Shown here: positions 8,057 through 16,813 of the stretch, one piece after another
Position numbering within the stretch: position 1 is the first letter of the stretch
Layout of the letters: each line of letters starts with the position of its first letter
Origin: Clostridia bacterium
Lineage (GTDB): Bacteria > Bacillota > Clostridia > UMGS1883 > UMGS1540
Assembly (NCBI GenBank): GCA_017436645.1
Contig: JAFSCR010000019.1
Coordinates: forward strand, 1-60,151
Direction of reading: 5' to 3'
Length of the DNA stretch: 60,151 bases
Notes under the pieces: generated by a model
Told to the model about the DNA's origin: nothing
Database searches by the model: none
The model's input: only the letters and a program-made list of their open reading frames with translations
Program-made: the position numbers and the translations under genes

Positions 8057-11000
8057 CTATTTATTTAAGATTCTCTGCATAATGACTGCAGCTTCTGCAC
8101 GTGTTGTATTGCCTAAAGGATTAATGGTGCCGTCGGCATTACCCTTTATAAGTCCTTCTGCTACCATTGCAGATACGTGTTGCGATGCATAATCTGCAAC
8201 AGCACCTGCATCGGAGAATGCGGAAAGATCTGCTGCGCCTGCAAGCTTCATTGCACGGCTCGTCATAGTCATCATATCCTGACGGGTAATCTGTGCCTCG
8301 GGGTTAAACTTGTTATCGCCAACGCCATTAATGATTCCTGCCGCACGACCGACAGCAAGTTCCTTAGCATATTCAGCCGCAGGGTCAACGTCCGCGAAGT
8401 TTTCGCCGGCGCCTTCGGTAAGACCTAAAGTTCTGACGAGGAACATAGCGAAGTCCCCACGGGTAATGTTTCTTCCGGGGCCGTACCACATAGCGGCAAC
8501 ACGGTTTACAATGCCTTTTTCTTCGAGTGTTGCAATTGCATTGTATGCCCAGGGGTAGTCGATGATATCATTAAAGGATGAAGCTTTAAACTGGGAAAAA
8601 TCTACCGCTTCGGCCGGGGTGATTTTCCAGACTTCGGAACCAAAAGGCTCGAGAGTGAGAGAAAGTGTGCCGCTGCCCGAAAGGGTCTTCGTTTCATCCG
8701 TCATTCTCGTTGCGGTGTAAGCGCCGATGTTTATGAGACCTGCGCCATCCTTAAGGGGAATTTCTGCCGGTGTGGATGCAGACTTTTCACGGTTTAAAAC
8801 GATGGCGTAAAGGTCCTTTCCATCGGTAAACGTGCCCCAGAGTACGTCGTCCGTCTTCTGGTAGTTTACAAACTTATACTCGCCTGTTACAAAGCAGCCC
8901 CAGGCAAAGTCACATTCCCACGGTGCCCATTCTTCGCAGAGCTGTTTAAACACAGGCAAATCCAAATGCTGGACTTCGCTTGAGCCATCCTTACCGAAGG
9001 TGTGGTAGGAATAGCCGGACGCACCGGAGAAGAATGCCTGGTATCTCATGTGCCGTAAATCTTTATAGCTTGGGAAATAGCCGCTGTAATCTGCAAACTG
9101 AAGAAGAATGTTAAAAGGTTTTTGACCCTTGGATGCCTTCTGCACCAGATCCATTGCGCTCGAAAGCTCTCTTCCGGCGTTGGTGCCACCGCCGCCGTAC
9201 TTGTCGCATTCAAAAACGTCACAGAACTTAAAGAGGAACTCGTAGGAGCCTACGGGGGAGTCATCAATATAAATGGGATGGTAGGGGTCAATATCACGGA
9301 TGGCCTTATACCCTGCAATCAGTTCTTCCTTGGAAGTCCCTTTCTGGTAAGGCTCGTCATGGAGCTTATAGCCGAAAAGTGCCGGGTGGTCCTTATAAGC
9401 CTCAGCCATTCGTTTTACCGTGTCAATCTGGTCCGGGTGGCCGCCGCTTTTTGTGCCGGAATAGCAGTTTATCATAACAAACATGCCCTGCTCATAATAG
9501 GCGTTCATTCTTTCGTTTTGCGTAAACCCAAGGCTCGGATTATCCGCATTCAGCTGGGCTACGGTGATGCCGGATGCCTCAGGATGTTTGTCAATTCTGT
9601 TCATATTAAGACCGGAGCCCATGGAGAACGGAACTTCCTTGCCGTTTTTACGGAAAATGCCGTCAGCCCCCAGATATAAGGGTCTGTCATAACGGTAAAC
9701 CGGGTAGTTTTCTTCCTGAATAACTGCACCGGATGCATCACAAATCTTCATATTAATGGTGTATCTTTCGCCTTTTTGTGCCATAAAGCTTGTGGGGAAT
9801 TCATAATCGAAAGCCTCGCCAATACCCGTAAAGGTTTTCTGGTCTAAGGTTTCACCACTGAGCCCCATAAATGTAAAGGTTGCGGTGGAATTTGCAGGGT
9901 CCATGGGATACAGCGGAGAAACGTTTACATAGCCTTTATCCCATTCGGTGTAATAAAATACCCAGTCCGTGTCCGCTTTGACGGGATTCGGCGGTTTTAC
10001 CATGTTGATTTCCACGTCATCCATAAAGATGGAGCCGGGGCAAAGTCTGTGGCGGAAATAGAGCATTGCGCTCTTTGCACCCTGGGGTGCCACAAATTCG
10101 CCTACATATTCCTGCCATTGGTAAGAGGTTTTTACACTCCACCGCGGTTTTGACGATTCAAGTGAATACTCGGCACCACTTTTATATTTTTCTGCCGAGC
10201 ACCAGTGCATCCAGTACCCCATATCGATGCTAAGCTCAGTGGGGTTCATAAGCCAGGAAGAAACCTGATACGTTGCGCCTTCCATGATGTTTGTAAGATA
10301 CATAATGCCAATAGAGTCCGTGCCGCCGTCCACATTTTTCAGCTCTACGCTCTTTGTGCCGGTGTGGGCGTACTGGTCAGAAATTCTCGCATTACCGATG
10401 GTTTCGTCCCACTGGGGTACTGTATCAATCAGCGCACCGACGGTAGCGTTTTCAAAGGAGGGGTCTTCCGTAATTAAAGCCTTCATTGCCGGTAATTTAT
10501 CGGGCATTGCGGGTTTGGGCATTTCGTTGGTGATGCAGAGCGCAGTAACGTCGTCAATCAAATATTCACAAGGGCCTGTAAAGCGCACCTGACAGCTTAC
10601 AGTCTGCGCAAACGCCGGCGCAACAAAACGAGCGGTTTTTTGCACCCAGCCGTCTTCTATTTCAGAGGTTAAGCTAAGTTTCGGGCGTGTATAGGTTTTT
10701 GCAATGCCTTTTTCCTTACCGTTAAAATTGAAGTGTACAACGGGTGTATTACCGTCTTTCAGTTTCTTATACCAAAATGTAACCTCATACGTTTCGCCGG
10801 GCTTTACACTAGGCTTCGGCCCAATATAAAGGTGCTGCCCTTTTTCAAGCGTTACATGTATAGATTGATTGCCGGAATGGGCGTCACTTGATAAATCCAC
10901 AAAGTCGCAGCCGAGATACGTATTGTCACGACCGACGTGGCTTGTCCAGCCCCAGCCGTAAACCTTCTTGCCTCCATCTTCTAAAATTTCGGCGCTTACG

Positions 11001-11161
11001 TTTTCGTTTGCCGCGTAACAGTCAAGGCCGATGGTTCTTTCCGGTGTTTCTGCCAGTTCTTCAACCGTTGCGACAATCTTTTCATCTGCTGCACTTACTG
11101 CGAAAGAAGAAAAGAAGCTCAAGGTGAGAATCAGCGCTAAGAAGAGTGCGATTTTTTTCAT
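8057..11161 (-). CDS. SLH-anchored multimodular glycoside-hydrolase-like protein (paralogue A)
   Basis: A 1034-aa surface protein and the reference for the family here. The signal peptide is 1-24, ending VSA-AD. CBM4/9-like module 1 spans about 40-215 (SDAHSGNQSIHV, EDGWVQKTARFVAP, TNEMPKP exit). CBM-like module 2 spans about 230-395 (GYWMHWCS, FRHRLCPGSIFMDDV). A beta-sandwich beginning FYYTEWDKGY spans 400-505. A TIM-barrel-like domain opens YLGADGIFRKNGK (about 510-760) with Asp602-Glu603-Pro at the expected acid/base position and an invariant Gln688. A beta domain follows to about 855, then three SLH repeats (about 862-1034) that bind pyruvylated wall polymer. The function, glycan binding or cleavage, is inferred from fold. 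GGAGG at 8 nt sets the start. Its promoter carries the same operator as the fucI operon, which suggests co-regulation. Confidence 0.85.
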   Translation of the reverse strand: MKKIALFLALILTLSFFSSFAVSAADEKIVATVEELAETPERTIGLDCYAANENVSAEILEDGGKKVYGWGWTSHVGRDNTYLGCDFVDLSSDAHSGNQSIHVTLEKGQHLYIGPKPSVKPGETYEVTFWYKKLKDGNTPVVHFNFNGKEKGIAKTYTRPKLSLTSEIEDGWVQKTARFVAPAFAQTVSCQVRFTGPCEYLIDDVTALCITNEMPKPAMPDKLPAMKALITEDPSFENATVGALIDTVPQWDETIGNARISDQYAHTGTKSVELKNVDGGTDSIGIMYLTNIMEGATYQVSSWLMNPTELSIDMGYWMHWCSAEKYKSGAEYSLESSKPRWSVKTSYQWQEYVGEFVAPQGAKSAMLYFRHRLCPGSIFMDDVEINMVKPPNPVKADTDWVFYYTEWDKGYVNVSPLYPMDPANSTATFTFMGLSGETLDQKTFTGIGEAFDYEFPTSFMAQKGERYTINMKICDASGAVIQEENYPVYRYDRPLYLGADGIFRKNGKEVPFSMGSGLNMNRIDKHPEASGITVAQLNADNPSLGFTQNERMNAYYEQGMFVMINCYSGTKSGGHPDQIDTVKRMAEAYKDHPALFGYKLHDEPYQKGTSKEELIAGYKAIRDIDPYHPIYIDDSPVGSYEFLFKFCDVFECDKYGGGGTNAGRELSSAMDLVQKASKGQKPFNILLQFADYSGYFPSYKDLRHMRYQAFFSGASGYSYHTFGKDGSSEVQHLDLPVFKQLCEEWAPWECDFAWGCFVTGEYKFVNYQKTDDVLWGTFTDGKDLYAIVLNREKSASTPAEIPLKDGAGLINIGAYTATRMTDETKTLSGSGTLSLTLEPFGSEVWKITPAEAVDFSQFKASSFNDIIDYPWAYNAIATLEEKGIVNRVAAMWYGPGRNITRGDFAMFLVRTLGLTEGAGENFADVDPAAEYAKELAVGRAAGIINGVGDNKFNPEAQITRQDMMTMTSRAMKLAGAADLSAFSDAGAVADYASQHVSAMVAEGLIKGNADGTINPLGNTTRAEAAVIMQRILNK

Positions 11162-11195
11162 AATTTATGCCTCCGTTTCTTTATGGTTTATTATA

Positions 11196-11201
11196 ATTAT
11201 A
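11196..11201 (-). promoter_or_regulatory. -10 element of paralogue A, weak -35
   Basis: TATAAT on the minus strand within GTATATAATTATAA. The hexamer 17 bp upstream (AGAAGT) is a poor -35, so this promoter probably needs an activator. The candidate site is the element at 11239-11261. Confidence 0.55.
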
Positions 11202-11238
11202 TACAAAATTAACAGTTGACTTCTAGGATAATATGGGC

Positions 11239-11261
11239 AAAAAGTATAATAATATTCAGGT
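11239..11261. promoter_or_regulatory. Candidate operator shared with the fucI/araC intergenic region
   Basis: A 23-bp element, AAAAAGTATAATAATATT followed by CAGGT. It differs at one position from 15905-15927 and sits at the same distance from a minus-strand -10 (38 bp here, 37 bp there). Placed just upstream of the -35 region, it suits an AraC-type activator. The remaining gap 11262-11448 holds only the inverted repeat at 11302-11358. Confidence 0.65.
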
Positions 11262-11301
11262 GAAGTGCTTTGTTACGAAGCCTCTGCATAAACCTATAGT
11301 T

Positions 11302-11358
11302 TCTGCCTTTAAAAGGGTGTGCCATCGGAAAGGGGAACACCCACCTTAAAGGAGCAGA
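11302..11358. repeat. Long imperfect inverted repeat (stem-loop)
   Basis: Nested arms TCTGC/GCAGA, CTTTAA/TTAAAG and GGGTGT/ACACCC with small bulges form a 57-bp stem-loop. It lies downstream of the GH43-like gene on the minus strand and may terminate the fuc operon, but no T run follows. It could equally be a remnant of a small mobile repeat. Confidence 0.45.
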
Positions 11359-11448
11359 ATCAAAACATTTGGGAGTGATGGCATAAAGGTCTTTTTGGAT
11401 GTGGATGTTCCCCGAAGAAAGATTTCGTATTGCTTATCCTTGCAACAA

Positions 11449-12357
11449 TCAGAGAATTTCTTTGATTTCCTGAATCATATTCCAGTTCTTTCCGCCGCAA
11501 ATCTGGTCAGGACCGCCGATTTTTGCGGTGGAAATGAGGTATTTACGGTCCCCGTCCCAAAAGAGGAAGGGGCGTTCTCTTCTTTGCAGTACCATATGGG
11601 TGCCGTCATCATATTGAAGGTCGAAATCAAAGGCAGGCTCGGCACTGTCCTCGTCCCAATGAATGCCGTCTTCCGAACGGAAACGGACGCCGCCCTTTTC
11701 AAGGCCTGTATAATAGCCTCTGCCGTCTTCCGCAATCATAACGTAGCCCTTCTCGTCTTTATAAACGAACATATCTTCGCAGCAACTTGAAGGGAAAAGG
11801 TTGAAGTTTTCCACCTTGAAAGGGCCACGGAAGGAATCGGAACGAGCGACGGAAACTCTGCCGTGTCCGTCTCTGAAATAGAGGAAGAAGGAGCCGTCAT
11901 CATTTTTGAAAATGGCAGGGTTATTGGCATCCTTCGGCAGAGCGATAGGTGCATCAGAGCGGGTCCAGCCGTCCGTAAGGCTTTTACTCCACGCATAGCC
12001 GATGGCACGGTTTTCGCATCCCCCATCGGGGGAGCCGATATAATAAAGAACATATAAATCGTCAACTTTAAAAATGAAGGGGTTATGTGCCATTACCGAG
12101 TCCCAGTATTTTGCTTCCCGTTTGCCAAACAAAACCTTTTGAAACTGAAACGGCTTTGCAAGGTCATCTGTTGTAGCGAGAACAATTTCCGAATCGGTTA
12201 AATATCCAAGCGGAAATCCCGTTTCCTCGGGCCATCTTGCCGCAAAGAGGTAGTAGGTGCCGCCTTCTCGGATTACGGAGCCGCACCATACATGGTACCC
12301 TTCCATCTGAAAACCGGAATTTTTAACAACCGGATAAAAATCAAGGCAATTTTTCAT
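11449..12357 (-). CDS. GH43-like five-bladed beta-propeller glycosidase (cytoplasmic)
   Basis: A 302-aa protein without a signal peptide. It has the repeated blade pattern of clan GH-F/GH-J folds: GTYYLFAARWPE, then WDSVMAHNPFIFKVDDLYVLYYIG, AIGYAWSKSLTDGW, NNPAIFKNDDGSFFLYFRDG and DMFVYKDEKGYVMIAEDG. Asp and Glu residues at blade starts are possible catalytic carboxylates, but I cannot assign the acid/base pair confidently. It is the last gene of fucI-fucU-serine hydrolase-GH43-like, 14 bp after the previous stop, with AAGGAG upstream. From its context it probably trims an imported fucosylated or arabinose/xylose-type oligosaccharide; that role is inference. Confidence 0.75.
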   Translation of the reverse strand: MKNCLDFYPVVKNSGFQMEGYHVWCGSVIREGGTYYLFAARWPEETGFPLGYLTDSEIVLATTDDLAKPFQFQKVLFGKREAKYWDSVMAHNPFIFKVDDLYVLYYIGSPDGGCENRAIGYAWSKSLTDGWTRSDAPIALPKDANNPAIFKNDDGSFFLYFRDGHGRVSVARSDSFRGPFKVENFNLFPSSCCEDMFVYKDEKGYVMIAEDGRGYYTGLEKGGVRFRSEDGIHWDEDSAEPAFDFDLQYDDGTHMVLQRRERPFLFWDGDRKYLISTAKIGGPDQICGGKNWNMIQEIKEIL

Positions 12358-12371
12358 TTACTCTTCTCCTT

Positions 12372-13550
12372 TTATTTTAATGAGGCATACAAGGCGTCAC
12401 GAAGGCGAGGCTGATAATATGCTTCCTGCGGGTTTAACATATGATGGGTATAGAACATGGAAAGCTTCATTTTGGGGTCGCAGAGAATGGTGGCACCTGC
12501 CGCACCGCCCCAGCCGAACTCACCCACATTCCATAAGCCACCGCAGTCAGGCTTTTCAATTCTGGTTTTTACACCGAGACCGTAGCCGTACCCCTTATGG
12601 TATGGCCAGCGGTGTGAGAAATCTTCCAAAAGTTTACCGGAAATCTGGTTTGTTCCCATAAGAAGGACAGTTTTTTCGGAAAGAATACGTTCCCCATTTC
12701 TGCCAACACCTCCGTTTGCAAGGCAGGAAGCAAATTTGGACATATCGGAAACGGAGGCGGTAATGCCGCCGCTGCCGCTGTCATACTCTGTGCCGTAAGC
12801 TGAGAATACGCTTTTGCCTGCATTTACGAGAGAGCCTTCCTTTGCATTATCTGTCGATGCCTGCAGATTTACAATGTCTGTTTCGCGGGTGTTTTCATAG
12901 CGGTACATCTCGGCCACTCTATCCAGTACCGCATCATTATGGTAAAAAGAATCATGCATTTCGAGGGGGAGAAAAATATTTTCCGTCACATAGTCCCGAA
13001 AACGCATACCCGACACTTCTTCCATTAAGCCTACTAAAACATCAAGGCCTGAGCCGTACGCCCATCCTGTACCGGGAGTAAAGGCAACGCCGCACTCTGC
13101 CATACATTTTACAACGGTGCGGGTGTTCATTTTCCCGTCCGTCATTTTTTTGGCTTTTTCAAAGGCAGGCGTTTGGGGACCATAAATGACCCCCGATGTC
13201 ATGGTGAGAAGATGGCGGATGGTAATGGGGGTGTCGCATTTTTTCTCCCTGCCATCCGCATCTTTTATAAAAATGTGCCTGTATTCCGGCAGAAAATCAT
13301 AAATAGGGTCATCCAGGCAAAAAAGTCCTTTTTCATAAAGCTGGAGTGCCGCTACCGCCGTCACAGGCTTGGAGCAGGAAAAAATATTGAACAAAACGTC
13401 GCCCGGCATTTTCTTCTTTTCTTCCACATTCTCATAGCCTGACTGATAGGTGAATACTTCCCGGCGATCGATACAAACGGATATGCTGTTTCCGGGAATT
13501 CGCCAAGCGGTCAGATGATCCATAAAGTTTTTAATTGGTGTAAAATCCAT
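12372..13550 (-). CDS. Serine hydrolase of the class C beta-lactamase/penicillin-binding family
   Basis: A 392-aa cytoplasmic protein (no signal peptide) of the Pfam beta-lactamase family, which includes esterases and D-aminopeptidases as well as AmpC. The nucleophile motif is Ser-Cys-Ser-Lys at residues 58-61 from this start (FNIFSCSKPVTAV). AYGSG around residue 160 matches the Tyr-x-Ser/Asn position. GGAAGATILCDPK near the C-terminus fits the third (KTG-like) motif, where HxG or GxG is common in esterase members. The start at 13550 is preferred over 13571 because AAGGAG lies 6 nt before it, inside the longer ORF and overlapping the fucU stop. It sits in the fucose operon, so a deacylase role on sugar derivatives is more likely than drug resistance (inference). 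Confidence 0.82.
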   Translation of the reverse strand: MDFTPIKNFMDHLTAWRIPGNSISVCIDRREVFTYQSGYENVEEKKKMPGDVLFNIFSCSKPVTAVAALQLYEKGLFCLDDPIYDFLPEYRHIFIKDADGREKKCDTPITIRHLLTMTSGVIYGPQTPAFEKAKKMTDGKMNTRTVVKCMAECGVAFTPGTGWAYGSGLDVLVGLMEEVSGMRFRDYVTENIFLPLEMHDSFYHNDAVLDRVAEMYRYENTRETDIVNLQASTDNAKEGSLVNAGKSVFSAYGTEYDSGSGGITASVSDMSKFASCLANGGVGRNGERILSEKTVLLMGTNQISGKLLEDFSHRWPYHKGYGYGLGVKTRIEKPDCGGLWNVGEFGWGGAAGATILCDPKMKLSMFYTHHMLNPQEAYYQPRLRDALYASLK

Positions 13551-13560
13551 TTTTTTCTCC

Positions 13561-13998
13561 TTAAAGGACAACGCCTTTTTGTAAAATCATATTTGCATAA
13601 AGTGCGCCTTCGCTTGTGGCAATTACGGCGTAAGCCTTTTTTGCTTCTTCGTAAAAGGCGAAGCGTTCCACCTCACAAAAGGCGTCGCCTCCACGCCCGT
13701 CCCTTTTGCCCACAATGGATTTATATGTATCCCAGATGGGTGTTTCTACCGTGTCACCGGGGACTACCTGCATAAGAGAAACAGGCTTTTCCACATAGGT
13801 GTCCAGCGGAAACAGGGTTAAAATGGCATCCAGGATTTCCGGAATGCCGTGTCCGTCCATACGGATGACGATGGAATCCTTGCCCATGGTTTCAGAAGGG
13901 AAATTGCCGTCTGCAAGGACAAGGGTATCCCCGTGTCCCATTTCGCAAAGCACTTTTAAAAGCTCGGGGGAAAGAATTTTCGGAATCCCATTTAGCAT
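13561..13998 (-). CDS. fucU: L-fucose mutarotase (RbsD/FucU family)
   Basis: Interconverts alpha- and beta-L-fucose so that the isomerase receives the right anomer. It is 145 aa, the usual length. It begins MLNGIPKILSPELLKVL and then EMGHGD, with His22 and Asp30 at the positions known for catalysis in FucU. The C-terminal region AYAVIATSEGALYANMIL is typical and carries the conserved Tyr. It lies 12 bp downstream of fucI on the same strand, and the next gene's ribosome site overlaps its end, so it is clearly an operon member. FucU rather than RbsD is chosen from sequence and the fucI neighbour. Confidence 0.93.
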   Translation of the reverse strand: MLNGIPKILSPELLKVLCEMGHGDTLVLADGNFPSETMGKDSIVIRMDGHGIPEILDAILTLFPLDTYVEKPVSLMQVVPGDTVETPIWDTYKSIVGKRDGRGGDAFCEVERFAFYEEAKKAYAVIATSEGALYANMILQKGVVL

Positions 13999-14010
13999 TT
14001 CATTCCCTCC

Positions 14011-15813
14011 TTAAATGTTTTTATAGAGGGGGCCGTAAGCCGCACAGGCACGGTAGTCTTGCCCCTCTTTATCCATACCGAAGGCATTCCAGGCGCTGGG
14101 TCTGAAAATTTCTTCTTCCGGCACATTGTGCATAGAGATGGGGATGCGGAGCATACTGCACATGGTGATAAGGTCTGCACCGATATGCCCGTAGCTGATG
14201 GCACCGTGGTTTGCGCCCCAGTTATTCATAACATCATAAGCGGATTTGAAGGCGCCTTCTCCCGTGCAGCGGGGAGTAAACCAGGTACAGGGCCAGGTGG
14301 GATTCGTTCTTTCCATAAGTGTGTCGGAAACCTCGTCAGGAAGCTGAACCGTCCACCCTTCGGCAATCTGGAGAACAGGGCCGAGGCCTTTTACTAAATT
14401 GAGGCGAATCATGGTAACGGGCATTTCTGCACGAGTTGTAAAGTGGCTGGAAAAACCGCCGCCACGGAAATTGTCAAAGCCGGCTTCGCACCAGACGGTA
14501 GCATCCGTCATTTTCTTGATATCGTCACTTGTGACTTCCCACCACTTTTTCATGGTGGCGTTTCCGTTCTCGTCCGTGCATTCGCCGCATGCATCAAGAC
14601 ACGCCGCACCGGAATTGAGAAGGTGAATAATACCGCCGTTTTCTTTTGCCCTGCCTTCTAAATCATATCCGGTAACACGCTTTGTGGCTTCCGGTGACCA
14701 GTAGGTACGAACATCTGCAAAAATCTGTGCACGGTGGGTAAGAAGGCGCATAAAGAGCATACCGAGGCCGTTTAAAATATCGTTTTCCGTAGCGAGGGTA
14801 TAGGGCTCTCTTGCACCCGTATAATCAAAAGAGGAAGAGAGAAGTGCTTCGGGATAATCGCAGTTTGGCCAGTGGTCCGTCCATTGGCGCTGCCCCTGAA
14901 AACCGCCTGCAATGGCATTATGCCCTGCCATTTCTTCCTTAAATTCTTCCGGCAGATTAGGATTGCCTGCCATAAGGTCCTTGATAATCAGATACATTTT
15001 TACGGTAAATTCCCACTGCTTTTCCTTTTCTTCATCGGAAAAACGGACAAAATCGGGATTGTCATCACGGCCCATTTTGCAATGTTCCTTTGTCCAGGCA
15101 AGGGCCTTTTTGTATTCTTCTTCGTTATAAATGCCTTCTTCCATTCTGCGGAGAATTTCCACTTCATCCACGGATTCCACCCGCATGCCGAGATAGGATT
15201 CGAGAAAATCCTGGTCCATAATGGAGCCACCGATACCCATGCACTGGGAACCAATCTGGAGATAGGACTTTCCGCGCATGGTAGCGACAGCTACAGCCGC
15301 ACGGCCGAAACGAAGTAATTTTTCTTTTACATCTTCGGGGATTTCCGTCACGCTGTCACGGTCCTGCACTTCGTGGCCGTAAATGCCGAAAGCAGGCAGG
15401 CCCTTCTGTGCATGGGAAGCAAGGACAGCCGCAAGGTATACGGCACCGGGTCTTTCCGTGCCGTTAAAGCCCCACACACCTTTAATGGTGGAGGGGTCCA
15501 TATCCATAGTTTCTGAGCCGTAGCACCAGCAGGGTGTTACGGAAAGGGTAATATCTACGCCTTCTTTTTTGAATTTATCGGCACAAGCCGCCGCTTCCGG
15601 CACTCTGCCGATGCTTGTGTCTGCAATAATGACCTTTACGGGCTCGCCGTTTGAATAATAAAGGTTTTCTTCAAAAAGCTTCTTTGCTGCCAGAGCCAGC
15701 GCCATGGTCTGATCCTCCAGACTTTCACGAAGCTTCATGGGGCCACGACGGCCGTCAATAATGGGGCGAATGCCAATCACCGGATAAGAACCTACATATC
15801 TGTTTTCTGCCAT
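14011..15813 (-). CDS. fucI: L-fucose isomerase
   Basis: Isomerises L-fucose to L-fuculose (also D-arabinose to D-ribulose) using Mn2+. It is 600 aa, close to the 591 aa of the E. coli enzyme. The N-terminal domain starts [16 protein letters not shown]. The substrate domain has [18 protein letters not shown] and [18 protein letters not shown]. The C-terminal part has [33 protein letters not shown] and [20 protein letters not shown], all strongly FucI-like. The ATG at 15813 (MAENRYVG) is chosen because GGAGG lies 8 nt upstream; the ORF extends to 15882 without a ribosome site. It is the first gene of the operon and divergent from an AraC regulator. No fuculokinase or aldolase gene is in the window. 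Confidence 0.96.
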   Translation of the reverse strand: MAENRYVGSYPVIGIRPIIDGRRGPMKLRESLEDQTMALALAAKKLFEENLYYSNGEPVKVIIADTSIGRVPEAAACADKFKKEGVDITLSVTPCWCYGSETMDMDPSTIKGVWGFNGTERPGAVYLAAVLASHAQKGLPAFGIYGHEVQDRDSVTEIPEDVKEKLLRFGRAAVAVATMRGKSYLQIGSQCMGIGGSIMDQDFLESYLGMRVESVDEVEILRRMEEGIYNEEEYKKALAWTKEHCKMGRDDNPDFVRFSDEEKEKQWEFTVKMYLIIKDLMAGNPNLPEEFKEEMAGHNAIAGGFQGQRQWTDHWPNCDYPEALLSSSFDYTGAREPYTLATENDILNGLGMLFMRLLTHRAQIFADVRTYWSPEATKRVTGYDLEGRAKENGGIIHLLNSGAACLDACGECTDENGNATMKKWWEVTSDDIKKMTDATVWCEAGFDNFRGGGFSSHFTTRAEMPVTMIRLNLVKGLGPVLQIAEGWTVQLPDEVSDTLMERTNPTWPCTWFTPRCTGEGAFKSAYDVMNNWGANHGAISYGHIGADLITMCSMLRIPISMHNVPEEEIFRPSAWNAFGMDKEGQDYRACAAYGPLYKNI

Positions 15814-15862
15814 AGTTTTTTCCTCCATTTCATTTTTGATCAGAAAATGCTCCTTAATTATA

Positions 15863-15868
15863 ATTATA
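15863..15868 (-). promoter_or_regulatory. -10 element of the fucI operon
   Basis: TATAAT on the minus strand within GTATATAATTATAA, identical over 14 bp to the -10 region of paralogue A. The -35 is poor. The operator-like element 15905-15927 lies 37 bp further upstream. Confidence 0.6.
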
Positions 15869-15871
15869 TAC

Positions 15872-15901
15872 TTGCAAGGCATAGAAAACTTGTGTTATAA
15901 T
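15872..15901 (+). promoter_or_regulatory. Promoter of the fuc-linked araC gene
   Basis: TTGCAA (15872-15877), 18 bp, TATAAT (15896-15901). The shared operator begins 4 bp after this -10 and covers the start of transcription, so binding there would block araC while activating fucI. Confidence 0.65.
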
Positions 15902-15904
15902 AGT

Positions 15905-15927
15905 AAAAAGTATAAAAATATTCAGGT
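15905..15927. promoter_or_regulatory. Candidate AraC operator in the fucI/araC intergenic region
   Basis: AAAAAGTATAAAAATATT followed by CAGGT, 22/23 identical to 11239-11261. Its position fits activation of fucI and autorepression of araC. Confidence 0.65.
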
Positions 15928-15938
15928 CGGGTGATAAA

Positions 15939-16778
15939 ATGATCTATAATGAAATACTGGAAAGAGGAACTGCGGATTTTCCGGCGTCCTATTACTTTGT
16001 TGACAAAGGCCATCCAAGGTATGAAATGAGTGCCCACTGGCATTCGGAAATTGAATTTATCCGTGTCCTTTCCGGTGAGCTGACCGTAAAGCTGAATACA
16101 AATACTTATAAGGCCACGGCCGGGGATGTTTTCTTCGTCAATTCGCAGACAGTTCACGCCGCCACGCCCCACGGCTGCATCTATGAATGCATCGTTATGC
16201 ATCTTGACTATTTTAAAACGAAAACAGAAAACTGCAGGCATTTTATTGAAAGCCTTTATAATCAGGAGTATTTCGTCACGGAGTATTCGTCCTCTCCTGA
16301 AAGCACATTTACAAAAGCCATCAACGGTTTTTTTGATGCCATGAAAGAAGAAAAGGAGGGGAGAGAATTTCTGGCACTCGGTGCATTATATAACATGCTG
16401 GGCGTTATTCTCGCAGAAAAGCGTTATACTGCACTGGGCCGTGGTACGGCATCTGCCTCTGACCTGAACGTGCCGAAACTGAAGAAGGTGCTTTCGTTTA
16501 TCCGTGAAAACTATGATGCCCCCATCACCCTTTCCGATATGGCAGAAATGGTGGGTATGTCCGGAAAGTATTTTTGTTATTTTTTTAAGAATATGACGGG
16601 TAAAACGCCAAACAGTTACCTTGTCAGCTATCGAATAGAACGTGCCGCCCAAAAGCTTATGGCAACGGATGAGAGCGTGACGGAAATTGCCTATTCCTGC
16701 GGCTTTAATGATTTAAGCTATTTTATCAAAACGTTTAAAGCGCATAAAGGGGTATCCCCCGGAACATTCCGAAAATAA
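15939..16778 (+). CDS. AraC-family regulator, probable activator of fucI operon and paralogue A
   Basis: A 279-aa regulator. The N-terminal cupin (about 15-110) has AHWHSEIEFIRVLSGELTVKL and GDVFFVNSQTVHA, the AraC sugar-sensing pattern. The C-terminal pair of HTH motifs (about 175-279) reads LKKVLSFIRENYDAPITLSD, then MVGMSGKYFCYFFKNMTGKTP and EIAYSCGFNDLSYFIKTFKAHKGVSP. The ribosome site is weak (GGTCGGGTG about 8 nt before the ATG). It is divergent from fucI with 125 bp between starts, and the shared 23-bp element lies there. A fucose-type effector is inferred from neighbours only. It ends inside a bidirectional terminator. Confidence 0.88.
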   Translation: MIYNEILERGTADFPASYYFVDKGHPRYEMSAHWHSEIEFIRVLSGELTVKLNTNTYKATAGDVFFVNSQTVHAATPHGCIYECIVMHLDYFKTKTENCRHFIESLYNQEYFVTEYSSSPESTFTKAINGFFDAMKEEKEGREFLALGALYNMLGVILAEKRYTALGRGTASASDLNVPKLKKVLSFIRENYDAPITLSDMAEMVGMSGKYFCYFFKNMTGKTPNSYLVSYRIERAAQKLMATDESVTEIAYSCGFNDLSYFIKTFKAHKGVSPGTFRK

Positions 16779-16806
16779 AAAAGCACCGCCGACGGCGGTG
16801 CTTTTT
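16777..16806. terminator. Bidirectional terminator between araC and paralogue B
   Basis: A perfect stem AAAAAAGCACCGCC / GGCGGTGCTTTTT overlaps the araC stop codon and precedes the stop of the convergent SLH gene. Confidence 0.92.
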
Positions 16807-16813
16807 ATTGAAT

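Noticed and set aside
12372..13550. Annotation as an antibiotic-resistance beta-lactamase
   Set aside because: There is no signal peptide, and the gene lies within a fucose operon. The family is broad and mostly esterases and peptidases.
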